Origin: an uncultured Collinsella sp.
GTDB lineage: Bacteria; Actinomycetota; Coriobacteriia; Coriobacteriales; Coriobacteriaceae
Reading direction: 5' to 3'
Assembly (NCBI GenBank): GCA_959600835.1
Contig: CAUGNQ010000058.1
Coordinates: 1 to 12,373, forward strand
DNA: 12,373 nt
Positions 5,711-12,373 of this stretch are shown piece after piece. The notes beneath the pieces were generated by a model. That model made no database searches. It was not told the DNA's origin and was given only the letters and a program-made list of their open reading frames with translations. The first letter of the stretch is position 1. Every line of letters begins with the position of its first letter. A program made the translations under genes and the position numbers.

Positions 5711-6803
5711 CGGAGTACACGACCTTACCGGAACCCTCGACGCACTCGCCCACGCGGAACGGCTTCTCGCCCAGCGCGACCAGTGCCTCGGTCACGGCGG
5801 CCTCGTCCTCGGGGGCGACGATCAGACACAGGCCGACGCCCATGTTGAAGGTCTTGCATGCCTCGTTGGGCGCAAGCTCGGCCTGGCGCGACACGTAGGT
5901 GATGACGGGCGGAACGTCCCAACCCATCTCGGCACCGTTGCGGGTGACCACGGCGTCGACGTCATCGGCGAGCGCACGGTTGAGGTTCTCGGTAATACCG
6001 CCGCCAGTGATGTGGGCGATGGCGTGCACGTTGGCGCCGCCGCGCAGCAGCTCCAGGATCGGCTTGACGTAGATGCGCGTGGGGGCCAACAGAGCGTCTG
6101 CCAGCGATGCACCGCCGAGCTCCTCGAGCGGACGGCTCAGCTCCTCGGCCTTAGCGACGGCCTCGGGCGTGCCCGGCTTAACGCCGTCGACGCCAATGAC
6201 CTTACGCACGAGCGAGTAGCCGTTGGAGTGCACGCCGGTGGAAGGCAGGCCCAGGATCACATCGCCCGGGCGGACGTTTGCGGGGTCGAGCATCTTGGGA
6301 CGGTCGACGACGCCCACGGTAAATCCGGCAAGGTCGTAGTCGGCAGGAGCCATGACGCCCGGGTGCTCGGCCATCTCACCGCCCACGAGCGCGCAGCCCG
6401 CGAGCTTGCAGCCGTCGGCCACACCCTTGATAATCTTTGCCATGTGCTCGGCCTCGATGTGACCGATGGCAACGTAGTCCAGGAAGAACAGCGGCTCGGC
6501 GCCCGAAGCCAGAATATCGTTGACGCACATAGCGACCAGGTCCTGGCCCACCGTCTCGTGACGGTCCATGATCTGGGCGAGCACGAGCTTGGTGCCCACG
6601 CCGTCGGTACCGCTGATCAGGATCGGGTCTTCCATATCCTTAAGCGCGGCAGCCGAGAACAGGCCACCGAAGCCGCCGATGCCGCCGATAACCTCGGGGC
6701 GATTGGTGTCCTTGACCATCTGCTTAATCGCGTCGACGGCGCGGCCGCCCTCAGCGGTATCGACGCCGGCATCCTCATACGTCACATGCTTGCTGTCGCT
6801 CAT
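5700..6803 (-). CDS. purM: Phosphoribosylformylglycinamidine cyclo-ligase (AIR synthetase)
   Basis: Protein of 367 aa, near the usual 345-350. It converts FGAM to AIR with ATP, step five of the pathway. Family signatures appear in order: YEDAGVD (9-15), the ATP-binding SGTDGVGTK (64-72), DLVAMCVNDILASGAEPLFFLDY (88-110), GGEMAEHPG (141-149), STGVHSNGYSLVRK (188-201) and HITGGGITENLNR (264-276). The ribosome-binding sequence GAGAGGAAGG stands well placed before the ATG at 6803. It follows purF after 157 nt of structured spacer and overlaps purN, so the order purF-purM-purN forms one transcription unit unless the hairpin after purF stops much of the message. Confidence 0.97.
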   Translation of the reverse strand: MSDSKHVTYEDAGVDTAEGGRAVDAIKQMVKDTNRPEVIGGIGGFGGLFSAAALKDMEDPILISGTDGVGTKLVLAQIMDRHETVGQDLVAMCVNDILASGAEPLFFLDYVAIGHIEAEHMAKIIKGVADGCKLAGCALVGGEMAEHPGVMAPADYDLAGFTVGVVDRPKMLDPANVRPGDVILGLPSTGVHSNGYSLVRKVIGVDGVKPGTPEAVAKAEELSRPLEELGGASLADALLAPTRIYVKPILELLRGGANVHAIAHITGGGITENLNRALADDVDAVVTRNGAEMGWDVPPVITYVSRQAELAPNEACKTFNMGVGLCLIVAPEDEAAVTEALVALGEKPFRVGECVEGSGKVVYSDER

Positions 6804-6827
6804 CTGAGCCTTCCTCTCCCACTACCG

Positions 6828-6846
6828 TGGCGCCGCGCGGGCGCCA
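6828..6846. other. Hairpin upstream of purM
   Basis: A perfect 7-bp stem (TGGCGCC, loop GCGCG, GGCGCCA) lies about 10 nt before the purM ribosome-binding site on the minus strand. No U-tract follows. It may stabilise the processed message or tune purM translation. Confidence 0.45.
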
Positions 6847-6936
6847 AACGGTGCTCATAGTTGTCCTCGATTCGGTGCATGCCATAGCAGCACGCGCTGT
6901 CATATCAACAAAACAGCAGGTAAAACCTACCAAAAT

Positions 6937-6961
6937 AAACCTGTCCCCATATGGCAGGTTT
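6937..6961 (-). terminator. Hairpin with U-rich tail at the purF stop
   Basis: AAACCTG (6937-6943) and CAGGTTT (6955-6961) pair around an 11-nt loop and are followed on the minus strand by ATTTTGG. The stem touches the purF stop codon. It could act as a partial intrinsic terminator between purF and purM, lowering expression of the later genes. Confidence 0.5.
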
Positions 6962-8631
6962 TATGCCTCGCCGTGCTCCTCTTCCCAGCTGCGATCGTCG
7001 TATTTCTCGATCACGGCGTCGTCGTCAAAGTGCAGCGGCTTGTCCAGGTTGCGGGGCTTAAATCCCTCCATAAACTTGTCGCGGCCAAAGCTCTCGGGAA
7101 TCGCCACGGGGTAGCGGCCGGTAAAGCACGCATCGCAGTAACCGCCCTTGGGCATGACCTTAAGCAGGCCCTCGACCGAAAGGAAGGCCAGCGAATCGGC
7201 GCCGATATACTCGCAAATCTCGTCGACCGTCTTGTTGGCGCTGATAAGCTGCGACTGCACGTCGGTATCGATACCGTAGAAGCACGGCCAGATGACCTCG
7301 GGCGAGTTGATGCGGATATGAATCTCCTTGGCGCCGGCGTTGCGCAGCATCTTGACGAGCTGCACCATGGTGGTGCCGCGCACGATGGAGTCGTCGATGA
7401 CGACCAGGCGCTTGCCCTCGATGTTGTCGCGCAGCGGGTTGAGTTTCATACGCACGCCCATGGCGCGCAACTCCTGCGTAGGCTCGATAAACGTACGGCC
7501 CACGTAGCGGTTCTTGATAAGGCCCTCGCCAAAGGGAATACCGCTCTCGTGCGAATACCCCTCCGCAGGCGGCAGGCCGGAGTCGGGCACGCCGATGACC
7601 AGGTCGGCCTCGACAGGCTCCTCATGTGCCAGCTGACGACCCATGTCGTAACGGCAGGCATAGACGCTCTTGCCGTTCATGATGGAGTCGGGGCGGGCAA
7701 AGTAGACCTGCTCAAAGATGCAGTTGGCGGGCTCTTCGGCTGCAGGCACGCCCTGCTCGGATACCAGGCCCTCGGCGCTGATGCGCAAGATCTCGCCGGG
7801 ACGGACATCACGGACGTACTCGGCACCCACGATGTCGAGTGCGCAGGTCTCGGAAGCAACGACCCAGCCGCCGGCGCGCGTGACACGGACGGCGGAGTCG
7901 ACCGTCGCGGCGCCGTCCTGCGACGGCAGCTGCGAAACGGCTGCAGCATCGGCCTGGTCCAAACCCTCGTCCACCAGCTTGCCCAGCACGAGCGGGCGAA
8001 TGCCGTGTGGATCGCGGAATGCGTAGAGCGCCTGCTCGTTGATGAGCGTCATGGCGTAGCCGCCGCGCACGAGCTCCATGGTCTTGCGAATGCCCTCGCG
8101 CAGATGGCCCGTACGCTGGGTAAAGTAGCCGATGAGTTTGGTCGCGACCTCGGAATCCGAATTGGAGAGGAATGGCACGCCCAGCTCGATCAGCTGGCGG
8201 CGCAGCTCGTCGGTGTTGACGAGGGTGCCGTTGTGAGCAAGCGCGATAATGACGCTGTTGATGGTAGAAAGATGCGGCTGAGAGGCTTCCCAGCTCTTGG
8301 CACCGGCGGTGCCATAGCGCACGTGGCCCACGGCCAGCTGGCCGGAGAGCGTCGACAGGTCGGCGTTGGAGAACACGCGATCGAGCAGCCCCAGGTCTTT
8401 GCGGACCATAACCGTGCCGCCGTCACCCACGGCGATTCCCGCCGATTCCTGGCCACGGTGCTGCAGTGCACGCAGGCCAAAGTACGTCAGTCGAGCCACA
8501 TCGCGATCGGGTGCCCACACACCAAAAATGCCACATTCCTCATGCAGCTGGTCGGAGTCCGGATCATACGTCGACATGGTGTTCACCTGTCCCGCGGCAC
8601 GCTCGGCCGCGCGGATGGTTTCTTGAGACAT
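6961..8631 (-). CDS. purF: Amidophosphoribosyltransferase, iron-sulfur type
   Basis: Protein of 556 aa that makes phosphoribosylamine from PRPP and glutamine, the first and controlled step of purine synthesis. C33 in HEECGIFGVW is the glutaminase nucleophile, exposed after removal of a propeptide. YFGLRALQHRGQESAGI (50-66) and AHNGTLVN (132-139) belong to the Ntn glutaminase domain. VVIDDSIVRGTTM (410-422) is the PRPP loop of the transferase domain. C304, C450, C499 and C502 correspond to the four Fe4S4 ligands of the Bacillus subtilis enzyme, so this is the oxygen-sensitive type. The ATG at 8631 has GAGGGG close by; an internal ATG at 8577 would give a 14-residue propeptide, nearer the 11 of B. 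subtilis, and cannot be excluded. About 25 extra residues lie near 223-248. Confidence 0.97.
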   Translation of the reverse strand: MSQETIRAAERAAGQVNTMSTYDPDSDQLHEECGIFGVWAPDRDVARLTYFGLRALQHRGQESAGIAVGDGGTVMVRKDLGLLDRVFSNADLSTLSGQLAVGHVRYGTAGAKSWEASQPHLSTINSVIIALAHNGTLVNTDELRRQLIELGVPFLSNSDSEVATKLIGYFTQRTGHLREGIRKTMELVRGGYAMTLINEQALYAFRDPHGIRPLVLGKLVDEGLDQADAAAVSQLPSQDGAATVDSAVRVTRAGGWVVASETCALDIVGAEYVRDVRPGEILRISAEGLVSEQGVPAAEEPANCIFEQVYFARPDSIMNGKSVYACRYDMGRQLAHEEPVEADLVIGVPDSGLPPAEGYSHESGIPFGEGLIKNRYVGRTFIEPTQELRAMGVRMKLNPLRDNIEGKRLVVIDDSIVRGTTMVQLVKMLRNAGAKEIHIRINSPEVIWPCFYGIDTDVQSQLISANKTVDEICEYIGADSLAFLSVEGLLKVMPKGGYCDACFTGRYPVAIPESFGRDKFMEGFKPRNLDKPLHFDDDAVIEKYDDRSWEEEHGEA

Positions 8632-8673
8632 GGTATCCCCTCAGAGCCTCGTATTTTTGGCGTTACCTGCCCT

Positions 8674-8679
8674 ATTATA
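8674..8679 (-). promoter_or_regulatory. -10 box of the purF promoter
   Basis: A perfect TATAAT lies 42 nt before the purF ATG on the minus strand. No good -35 is found 16-18 nt further upstream, so the promoter may need an activator or be weak. No purine riboswitch fold was recognised in the short leader. Confidence 0.5.
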
Positions 8680-8863
8680 CGCACGGCAAGACAAGCACTC
8701 CCGCGCATGAACAGCGCTTTTTAAAAGCCCACCGAGCTAATAATCAGTTTTGTTGCCAAACATTTTATCGGTCTGTCCAGTGCAAGCGCCCGCGCCCCCC
8801 AGATGGCCGCCGCGTCCACCGTTGGGGATTACAAAGTTGCAATTGGGACGTTCGTCCTGTCTT

Positions 8864-8892
8864 TTGGCAGGTCGGCGGCGTATCCTTATAAC
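8864..8892 (+). promoter_or_regulatory. Promoter of the CmpB-family gene
   Basis: TTGGCA (-35, 8864-8869) and TATAAC (-10, 8887-8892) are exactly 17 nt apart, and the start codon lies about 20 nt after the expected transcript start. The ribosome-binding site is GAGAAAGG at 8905-8912. Confidence 0.75.
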
Positions 8893-8918
8893 CTACAACA
8901 AAGCGAGAAAGGTTCTGT

Positions 8919-10148
8919 ATGGATCGAAACGAACTCGACCCCAGCGTCCCCAGCGCCACGGAGGTCAAGAAGATCCCCCTCATCATTAAGGTGTACGCCG
9001 TCCTGTGCATCCTTTCCGGCGTGGGCACGCTCCCGTCGGTCGCTGCCTTTATGTGGCAGGTCATCACGGCACTTGTTAACGGCAACGCCACCGAAAAGCT
9101 CGGCGACAACACGCTCGTCGCAGTCGGCCTTATCGTCGCCGGCATCATGCTCTCTGCGGCAAGTGCCGTCATCCTAATCATCTTTGGCCTGGACCTTATC
9201 AAGAACCAGCGCCGCAACGCCGCCCGCCTGTCCTACATCCTTATTGCATTCACCGTCGTCGAGCTTTTGGTCGACGTGATGCTCCAGGGCATCGGGCCCT
9301 TCCTGCTGCGTCCCGCGATCCAGCTCGGCATCCTCGTTGCACTTTCGGCAACCGTCGACCCCACGCTGCGTCAGGAGCGCGAACTGCAGCGCCGCCTGCA
9401 GGAGATGCTCGACCGCGACGCCGCCGCCGAGGGCATGCTCGGCCGCGATGAAACCGGCGAGGGCTACATCAAGCTCAACTACTTCAACCTGTTCTGGGTA
9501 TTCTTTGTCTGCTGCGTGCTCGGCCTGATCGCCGAGGACATCTGGCACATGACGGTCGACGACCCGGGCGTCTACCAGAACCGCGCCGGCATGCTGTTTG
9601 GTCCCTTCAGTCCCATCTACGGATTTGGCGCCGTGCTCATGACCATGGTGCTTAACCGCTTCTACAAAAAGAACCCCATCATCATTTTCCTGGTGAGCGC
9701 CCTGCTCGGCGCCAGCTTTGAGGTGTTCGTGGGCTGGTTTATGCAGACCGCGTTTGGCGTGGTCTCGTGGAGCTACTCGCATATAACGCTGTTCGGTTTG
9801 CCCGATCCGCTCGTGGTCCTCACGGGCGGACGCACCTGCACGGGCTTCGCCTGCCTGTGGGGCCTGGGCGGCCTCATCTGGATCAAGCTGCTGCTGCCGA
9901 GGCTGCTTAAGCTTATCAACAAGATCCCCTGGAAGAGCCGCTACTCGGCCACCGTCATCTTTACCGTTATCATGCTGGTCGACGGCGTCATGACGCTGCA
10001 GTCGCTCGACTACTGGTACCAGCGCGTTAACGGCACGGAGCCGGACATTCCCGTCGCACAGTTCTACGGAGAGCACTTCGATAACGAGTACATGGAAAAC
10101 CGCTTCCAGAGCATGACCATGAGCCCCAAGGATGCGACACGCGTATAG
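8919..10148 (+). CDS. CmpB-family putative ABC-transporter membrane protein
   Basis: Protein of 409 aa, an integral membrane protein of unknown substrate. The C-terminal part, about residues 186-365, matches the family named putative ABC-transporter type IV (ABC_trans_CmpB). Signs are YFNLFWVFFVCCVLGLIAED, the strongly conserved-looking NRAGMLFGPFSPIYGFGAVL, GASFEVFVGWFMQTAFG with SWSYS, and GRTCTGFACLWGLGGL. The N-terminal half carries four further hydrophobic segments (about 21-50, 66-94, 104-123, 126-145) and a charged helix (150-180) that joins the halves. Despite the family name there is no ATPase gene beside it, so a transport role is not shown. It is monocistronic, with its own promoter and a bidirectional terminator. 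Confidence 0.82.
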   Translation: MDRNELDPSVPSATEVKKIPLIIKVYAVLCILSGVGTLPSVAAFMWQVITALVNGNATEKLGDNTLVAVGLIVAGIMLSAASAVILIIFGLDLIKNQRRNAARLSYILIAFTVVELLVDVMLQGIGPFLLRPAIQLGILVALSATVDPTLRQERELQRRLQEMLDRDAAAEGMLGRDETGEGYIKLNYFNLFWVFFVCCVLGLIAEDIWHMTVDDPGVYQNRAGMLFGPFSPIYGFGAVLMTMVLNRFYKKNPIIIFLVSALLGASFEVFVGWFMQTAFGVVSWSYSHITLFGLPDPLVVLTGGRTCTGFACLWGLGGLIWIKLLLPRLLKLINKIPWKSRYSATVIFTVIMLVDGVMTLQSLDYWYQRVNGTEPDIPVAQFYGEHFDNEYMENRFQSMTMSPKDATRV

Positions 10149-10169
10149 CGCTCACCGCGCCCAAAACGC

Positions 10170-10209
10170 AAAATGCCCGCCGGTATCACACGTACCGGTG
10201 GGCATTTTT
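10170..10209. terminator. Bidirectional rho-independent terminator
   Basis: A 16-bp stem (10170-10185 with 10193-10208, one G-U pair) has a 7-nt loop, ATTTTT on the plus side and TTTTGCGTTTT on the minus side. It ends the CmpB-family gene and, from the other direction, the MoaE-like gene. Confidence 0.9.
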
Positions 10210-10238
10210 ATAAACGATCCTTCTATCGACGCAATCCT

Positions 10239-10655
10239 CTATGCCTCGCGCTCGACCTCACTCACGCATTCGTTCTTGATGGTGCCAACGAGCGCCTGCA
10301 GTGCATCGACCACGTGTGGGCGAATGTCCCCGCCGATAAGCACGAGCATGATGTCGTCACCTACGGAAAGCTCGCCGCTTGCCAGCCACACGCGCACATA
10401 GCCGATACCCGGCATCGCGCGCGTGGCCTCGATAGCAGCCTGCACCTTCTGAGCATCGAAGCCAAACACCATGCCGCCCACCTTATGCCCAGGCGCCACG
10501 CCATCGGTCTCGACTCCGCGCACCTCAGCCTTGGGCGTCGCGCGCACCACACCGTTATGCGTCAGATACATCCCACAGCCTGCCGCCGAAGTATCGGCCT
10601 TGGCCTCGCGCAGCCAAGCATCAATCGAAGGCATCAATTTGCCACTCTCGAGCAT
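10239..10655 (-). CDS. MoaE-like protein (degenerate molybdopterin synthase large subunit family)
   Basis: Protein of 138 aa with the strand-helix order of MoaE: GMYLTHNGVVR near 27-37, a helix around FDAQKVQAAIEATRAMP, then YVRVWLASGELSVGDDIMLVLIGG and a last helix HVVDALQALVGTIKNE. In true MoaE two lysines seven apart near the C-terminus (K119 and K126 in E. coli) take part in sulfur transfer. Here the first seems kept (TIKN) and the second is lost (EVERE). No moaD, moaA or moaC lies nearby. It may be a diverged MoaE or a relative with another job. The second of two adjacent ATGs is chosen because AAGGGAG sits 5 nt before it. Confidence 0.6.
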   Translation of the reverse strand: MLESGKLMPSIDAWLREAKADTSAAGCGMYLTHNGVVRATPKAEVRGVETDGVAPGHKVGGMVFGFDAQKVQAAIEATRAMPGIGYVRVWLASGELSVGDDIMLVLIGGDIRPHVVDALQALVGTIKNECVSEVEREA

Positions 10656-10676
10656 CATTTCTCCCTTACCGTCGTC

Positions 10677-10713
10677 GAGTAGCCAATTTGGGACGGGGCC
10701 TTTTTAGCTACTC
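10677..10713 (-). other. Inverted repeat between the sortase and MoaE-like genes
   Basis: GAGTAGC (10677-10683) and GCTACTC (10707-10713) can pair across a 23-nt loop on either strand. No proper U-tract follows on the minus strand, so readthrough from the sortase into the MoaE-like gene is possible. It lies just before the ribosome-binding site of the latter. Confidence 0.4.
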
Positions 10714-10722
10714 TCGAACAAC

Positions 10723-11721
10723 TTATTCCTCGACCGGCGTGAGCACCATGACGGCGCGTGTGTTGCTCAGCGACAGCGAACGACAGGTCACAAGCGTTAC
10801 AACCTTAGTTGCCGAAGCGGCACGATCGGTGGCATCACTCGCCACGGCAGAAACGCCGTCGAGCATCTCGGACAGGTAGTTCTTGAGTCCGTCGTCGCCC
10901 TCAAAATTGGTCGTGCGCGCCTTGGCATACGTGTCCTCGACCACCTTGGTCGCCAGCGGACGCAACTTATACGTCGCATCGCGCGTGATGTAGTACACAT
11001 ATTCAATGCTATCGAACGTTGCCTGGTCAGTCGTATCCGAAATCACGTTGAACATCGACCCATCGTTCATATGGTGGCCGTAGATCGTGGTCTGCTGGTC
11101 GACCATTCCCGGCGCGGTGTCATCGCTATCCAAGAAGATGGCACCCGAGGCGTTAGACGTGCCATCGAACAGCGTGTTGAGGTATTTGGAGTTGTTGTTG
11201 GTCTGCACCACGGGATAGTTGATGTTGGTTCCCGGCACGTAAATCCAACCCACAATCTCGGGGTTCGTCTGAGCAAGCGCATCAAAGTCGATAATCGGCA
11301 CGCCGCTGGCGTCCTTATCGCTTACATATTGCTTCTCGATTTTCTGATACGAATCGCTCGCCTGCTTATAGCCAATCTGGGCATTAATAAAAATAGCGGC
11401 GGCGGCGACAATCAGACCGATACCGATGATGATGAGCAGAATGGGAATAATGGAGTGGCGCTTTTTGCGCGGCGGCTCGGTGCGATCCGACGGCGCGGCA
11501 TGCGATGAAGACCGGGGCGGCTTCTTAGCGGAGCTATAAGACGAAGGACGATATGCGGCCGGCGCGTCCTGTCGACGATGCGTCGCCGGTGTCACGGGGC
11601 GCGGCGCGCGCGGCTGCTGAGGAGAGGATGTCCGACCCTGCTGTGCCGCACGGGCAGCACCCGGCTTCGACGGATCGGGAATCTGAGAAGCCTTGAATCG
11701 TTTTCCCTGATAATCGGACAT
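10723..11721 (-). CDS. srtB: Class B sortase with long cytoplasmic tail
   Basis: Protein of 332 aa, a membrane transpeptidase that joins secreted proteins to the cell wall or to one another. Residues 1-88 are polar and rich in Pro, Ser, Ala, Arg and Gln and should be cytoplasmic and disordered. About 90-113 are the membrane anchor, so the N-terminus is inside. The catalytic domain follows: VGWIYVPGTNINYPVVQ (157-173) is typical of class B, with the catalytic His in IYGHHM (H216 or H217), C313 in TLVTC and R322 in SNTRAV. Class B sortases more often read TLSTC. The start has AAGGAG. It lies 35 nt downstream of purE, probably in one message. No substrate with a sorting signal is in the window. 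The usual length is about 240-260 aa; the extra is the tail. Confidence 0.93.
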   Translation of the reverse strand: MSDYQGKRFKASQIPDPSKPGAARAAQQGRTSSPQQPRAPRPVTPATHRRQDAPAAYRPSSYSSAKKPPRSSSHAAPSDRTEPPRKKRHSIIPILLIIIGIGLIVAAAAIFINAQIGYKQASDSYQKIEKQYVSDKDASGVPIIDFDALAQTNPEIVGWIYVPGTNINYPVVQTNNNSKYLNTLFDGTSNASGAIFLDSDDTAPGMVDQQTTIYGHHMNDGSMFNVISDTTDQATFDSIEYVYYITRDATYKLRPLATKVVEDTYAKARTTNFEGDDGLKNYLSEMLDGVSAVASDATDRAASATKVVTLVTCRSLSLSNTRAVMVLTPVEE

Positions 11722-11756
11722 GGCTCTCCTTATACTGCGGTGAAACGGCGGAACGC

Positions 11757-12221
11757 TTAGGCGTCAGCCATCTCCTGCTTCATCTTCTCGATAACCTTGC
11801 GGTACTCGGGGTCGCAAGCACCCAGAATCTGTGTGGCATAGATGGCGGCGTTCTTGGCACCGTTGATGGCAACGCAGGCCACGGGCACGCCCGAAGGCAT
11901 CTGCACCATCGACAGCAGCGAATCCATACCGCCCAGGTCACTCGTCTTCATAGGCACGCCGATAACCGGCAGCGGCGTAAAGGCAGCCACGACACCACCC
12001 AGGTGAGCGGCCTTGCCGGCGGCGGCGATAATCACTTTGATACCGCGATCGGCGGCAGTCGAAGCCCACTCGTGGACCTTCGCCGGCGTGCGGTGCGCGC
12101 TCGCGATCACGAGCTCATAGGGCACACCCAGTGCCTCGAGCTCGGCGGTGCAGCCTTCCATAACGCCCAGATCGGACTTGGAACCCATGATGATCCCGAC
12201 AACCGGCTTTTGATCTGCCAT
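11757..12221 (-). CDS. purE: N5-carboxyaminoimidazole ribonucleotide mutase
   Basis: Protein of 154 aa, close to the usual 160. It forms CAIR, step six of purine synthesis, and normally needs PurK to supply N5-CAIR. GIIMGSKSDLGVMEGC (9-24) binds the ribotide phosphate. SAHRTP (41-46) carries the catalytic H43. AAAGKAAHLGGVVAA (66-80), PVIGVPM (85-91) and PSGVPVACVAINGAKNAA (109-126) complete the family pattern. The ATG at 12221 has a perfect AGGAGG at 9 nt; a TTG two codons earlier is less likely. purK is not seen; it may lie upstream beyond the window or elsewhere. Confidence 0.96.
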   Translation of the reverse strand: MADQKPVVGIIMGSKSDLGVMEGCTAELEALGVPYELVIASAHRTPAKVHEWASTAADRGIKVIIAAAGKAAHLGGVVAAFTPLPVIGVPMKTSDLGGMDSLLSMVQMPSGVPVACVAINGAKNAAIYATQILGACDPEYRKVIEKMKQEMADA

Positions 12222-12272
12222 AAACAAAGACCTCCTGTTGAGAGCGGTGACGCAGCGAATCCGCGACCCTTA

Positions 12273-12290
12273 ACTACTGAGAGTAGTATA
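12273..12290 (-). promoter_or_regulatory. Candidate purE promoter with overlapping palindrome
   Basis: TATACT (-10 on the minus strand, 12285-12290) overlaps a perfect inverted repeat, ACTACT and AGTAGT around GAG (12273-12287). No clear -35 is seen. The palindrome covers the expected transcript start and could be an operator or a 5' hairpin. Confidence 0.4.
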
Positions 12291-12331
12291 GCTGCTCCCG
12301 TCCCTGCGGTCTTTGTGGTGGCGGCTGAGCC

Positions 12332-12373
12332 TTTCCCTCGGGAACTGGGCTTCGCGAAGTTTCCCGAGGGAAA
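12332..12373. repeat. 13-bp perfect inverted repeat at the window edge
   Basis: TTTCCCTCGGGAA (12332-12344) is the exact reverse complement of 12361-12373. The palindrome CTTCGCGAAG (12350-12359) lies in the loop, so a stem with an inner hairpin can form. It may be the terminator of a gene to the right, but the window stops at its last base, so the tail cannot be read. Confidence 0.6.

Noticed and set aside
6973..8724. A 583-codon open frame on the plus strand opposite purF
   Set aside because: It is a shadow of purF in high-GC sequence, without recognisable domains or a ribosome-binding site.
8716..8728. Near-palindrome GCTTTT-T-AAAAGC upstream of the purF promoter
   Set aside because: Short and AT-rich in its centre; it can arise by chance and no known operator matches it.
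8632..8918. Purine riboswitch between purF and the CmpB-family gene
   Set aside because: Only about 35 nt of leader separate the purF -10 from its start, and no paired-loop purine aptamer pattern was seen.
1..12373. CRISPR arrays, tRNA, rRNA or prophage genes
   Set aside because: No regularly spaced repeats, tRNA cloverleaf pattern, rRNA-like stretches or phage genes were recognised on either strand.

Overview
The window looks like a stretch of chromosome from a moderately GC-rich actinobacterial anaerobe, most likely a Coriobacteriia member such as Collinsella. This is inferred from gene content and style, not from a marker gene: GC-rich codons, a class B sortase beside purE, an iron-sulfur type PurF, a CmpB-family membrane protein and a galactitol-type PTS EIIA. 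No rRNA, tRNA or CRISPR array was seen. Nearly every gene lies on the minus strand. The two plus-strand genes are an IS110-family transposase and the CmpB-family membrane protein.

Layout, left to right. Positions 1-166 hold three strong hairpins beyond the end of a minus-strand pair: a PrsA/parvulin-like foldase (665-1885) followed by yqeY (167-610). A 1.5-kb IS110/IS1111-family element (about 1953-3502) sits directly upstream of the foldase, between it and an orphan PTS EIIA gene (3530-3994). Next is a type II toxin-antitoxin pair, with the RelB/DinJ-like antitoxin first and a PIN-domain toxin overlapping it by 4 nt (4060-4868). The purine block purF-purM-purN (8631 down to 5012) ends in a strong terminator at 4922-4951. 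The CmpB-family gene (8919-10148) diverges from purF under a good sigma-70 promoter. It shares a bidirectional terminator with an unusual MoaE-like gene (10239-10655). A class B sortase gene (10723-11721) lies 35 nt downstream of purE (11757-12221), and the window ends in a long perfect inverted repeat.

How the genes work together: PurF makes phosphoribosylamine, PurN formylates GAR, PurM closes the imidazole ring to give AIR and PurE carboxylates it, so four steps of de novo IMP synthesis are here in two transcription units. The foldase and the sortase both act on the outer face of the membrane. The transposon and the toxin-antitoxin pair are the accessory DNA.

The least routine region is the IS110-family element. 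It has a 340-nt non-coding right side ending in an intrinsic terminator and an unpaired TTGACA. Its left end can fold so as to hide the transposase ribosome-binding site. Exact 15-bp inverted repeats flank it; they are either subterminal IS repeats or the two halves of a palindromic target split at its centre. The sequence alone does not decide between these, and no wholly new system could be demonstrated.
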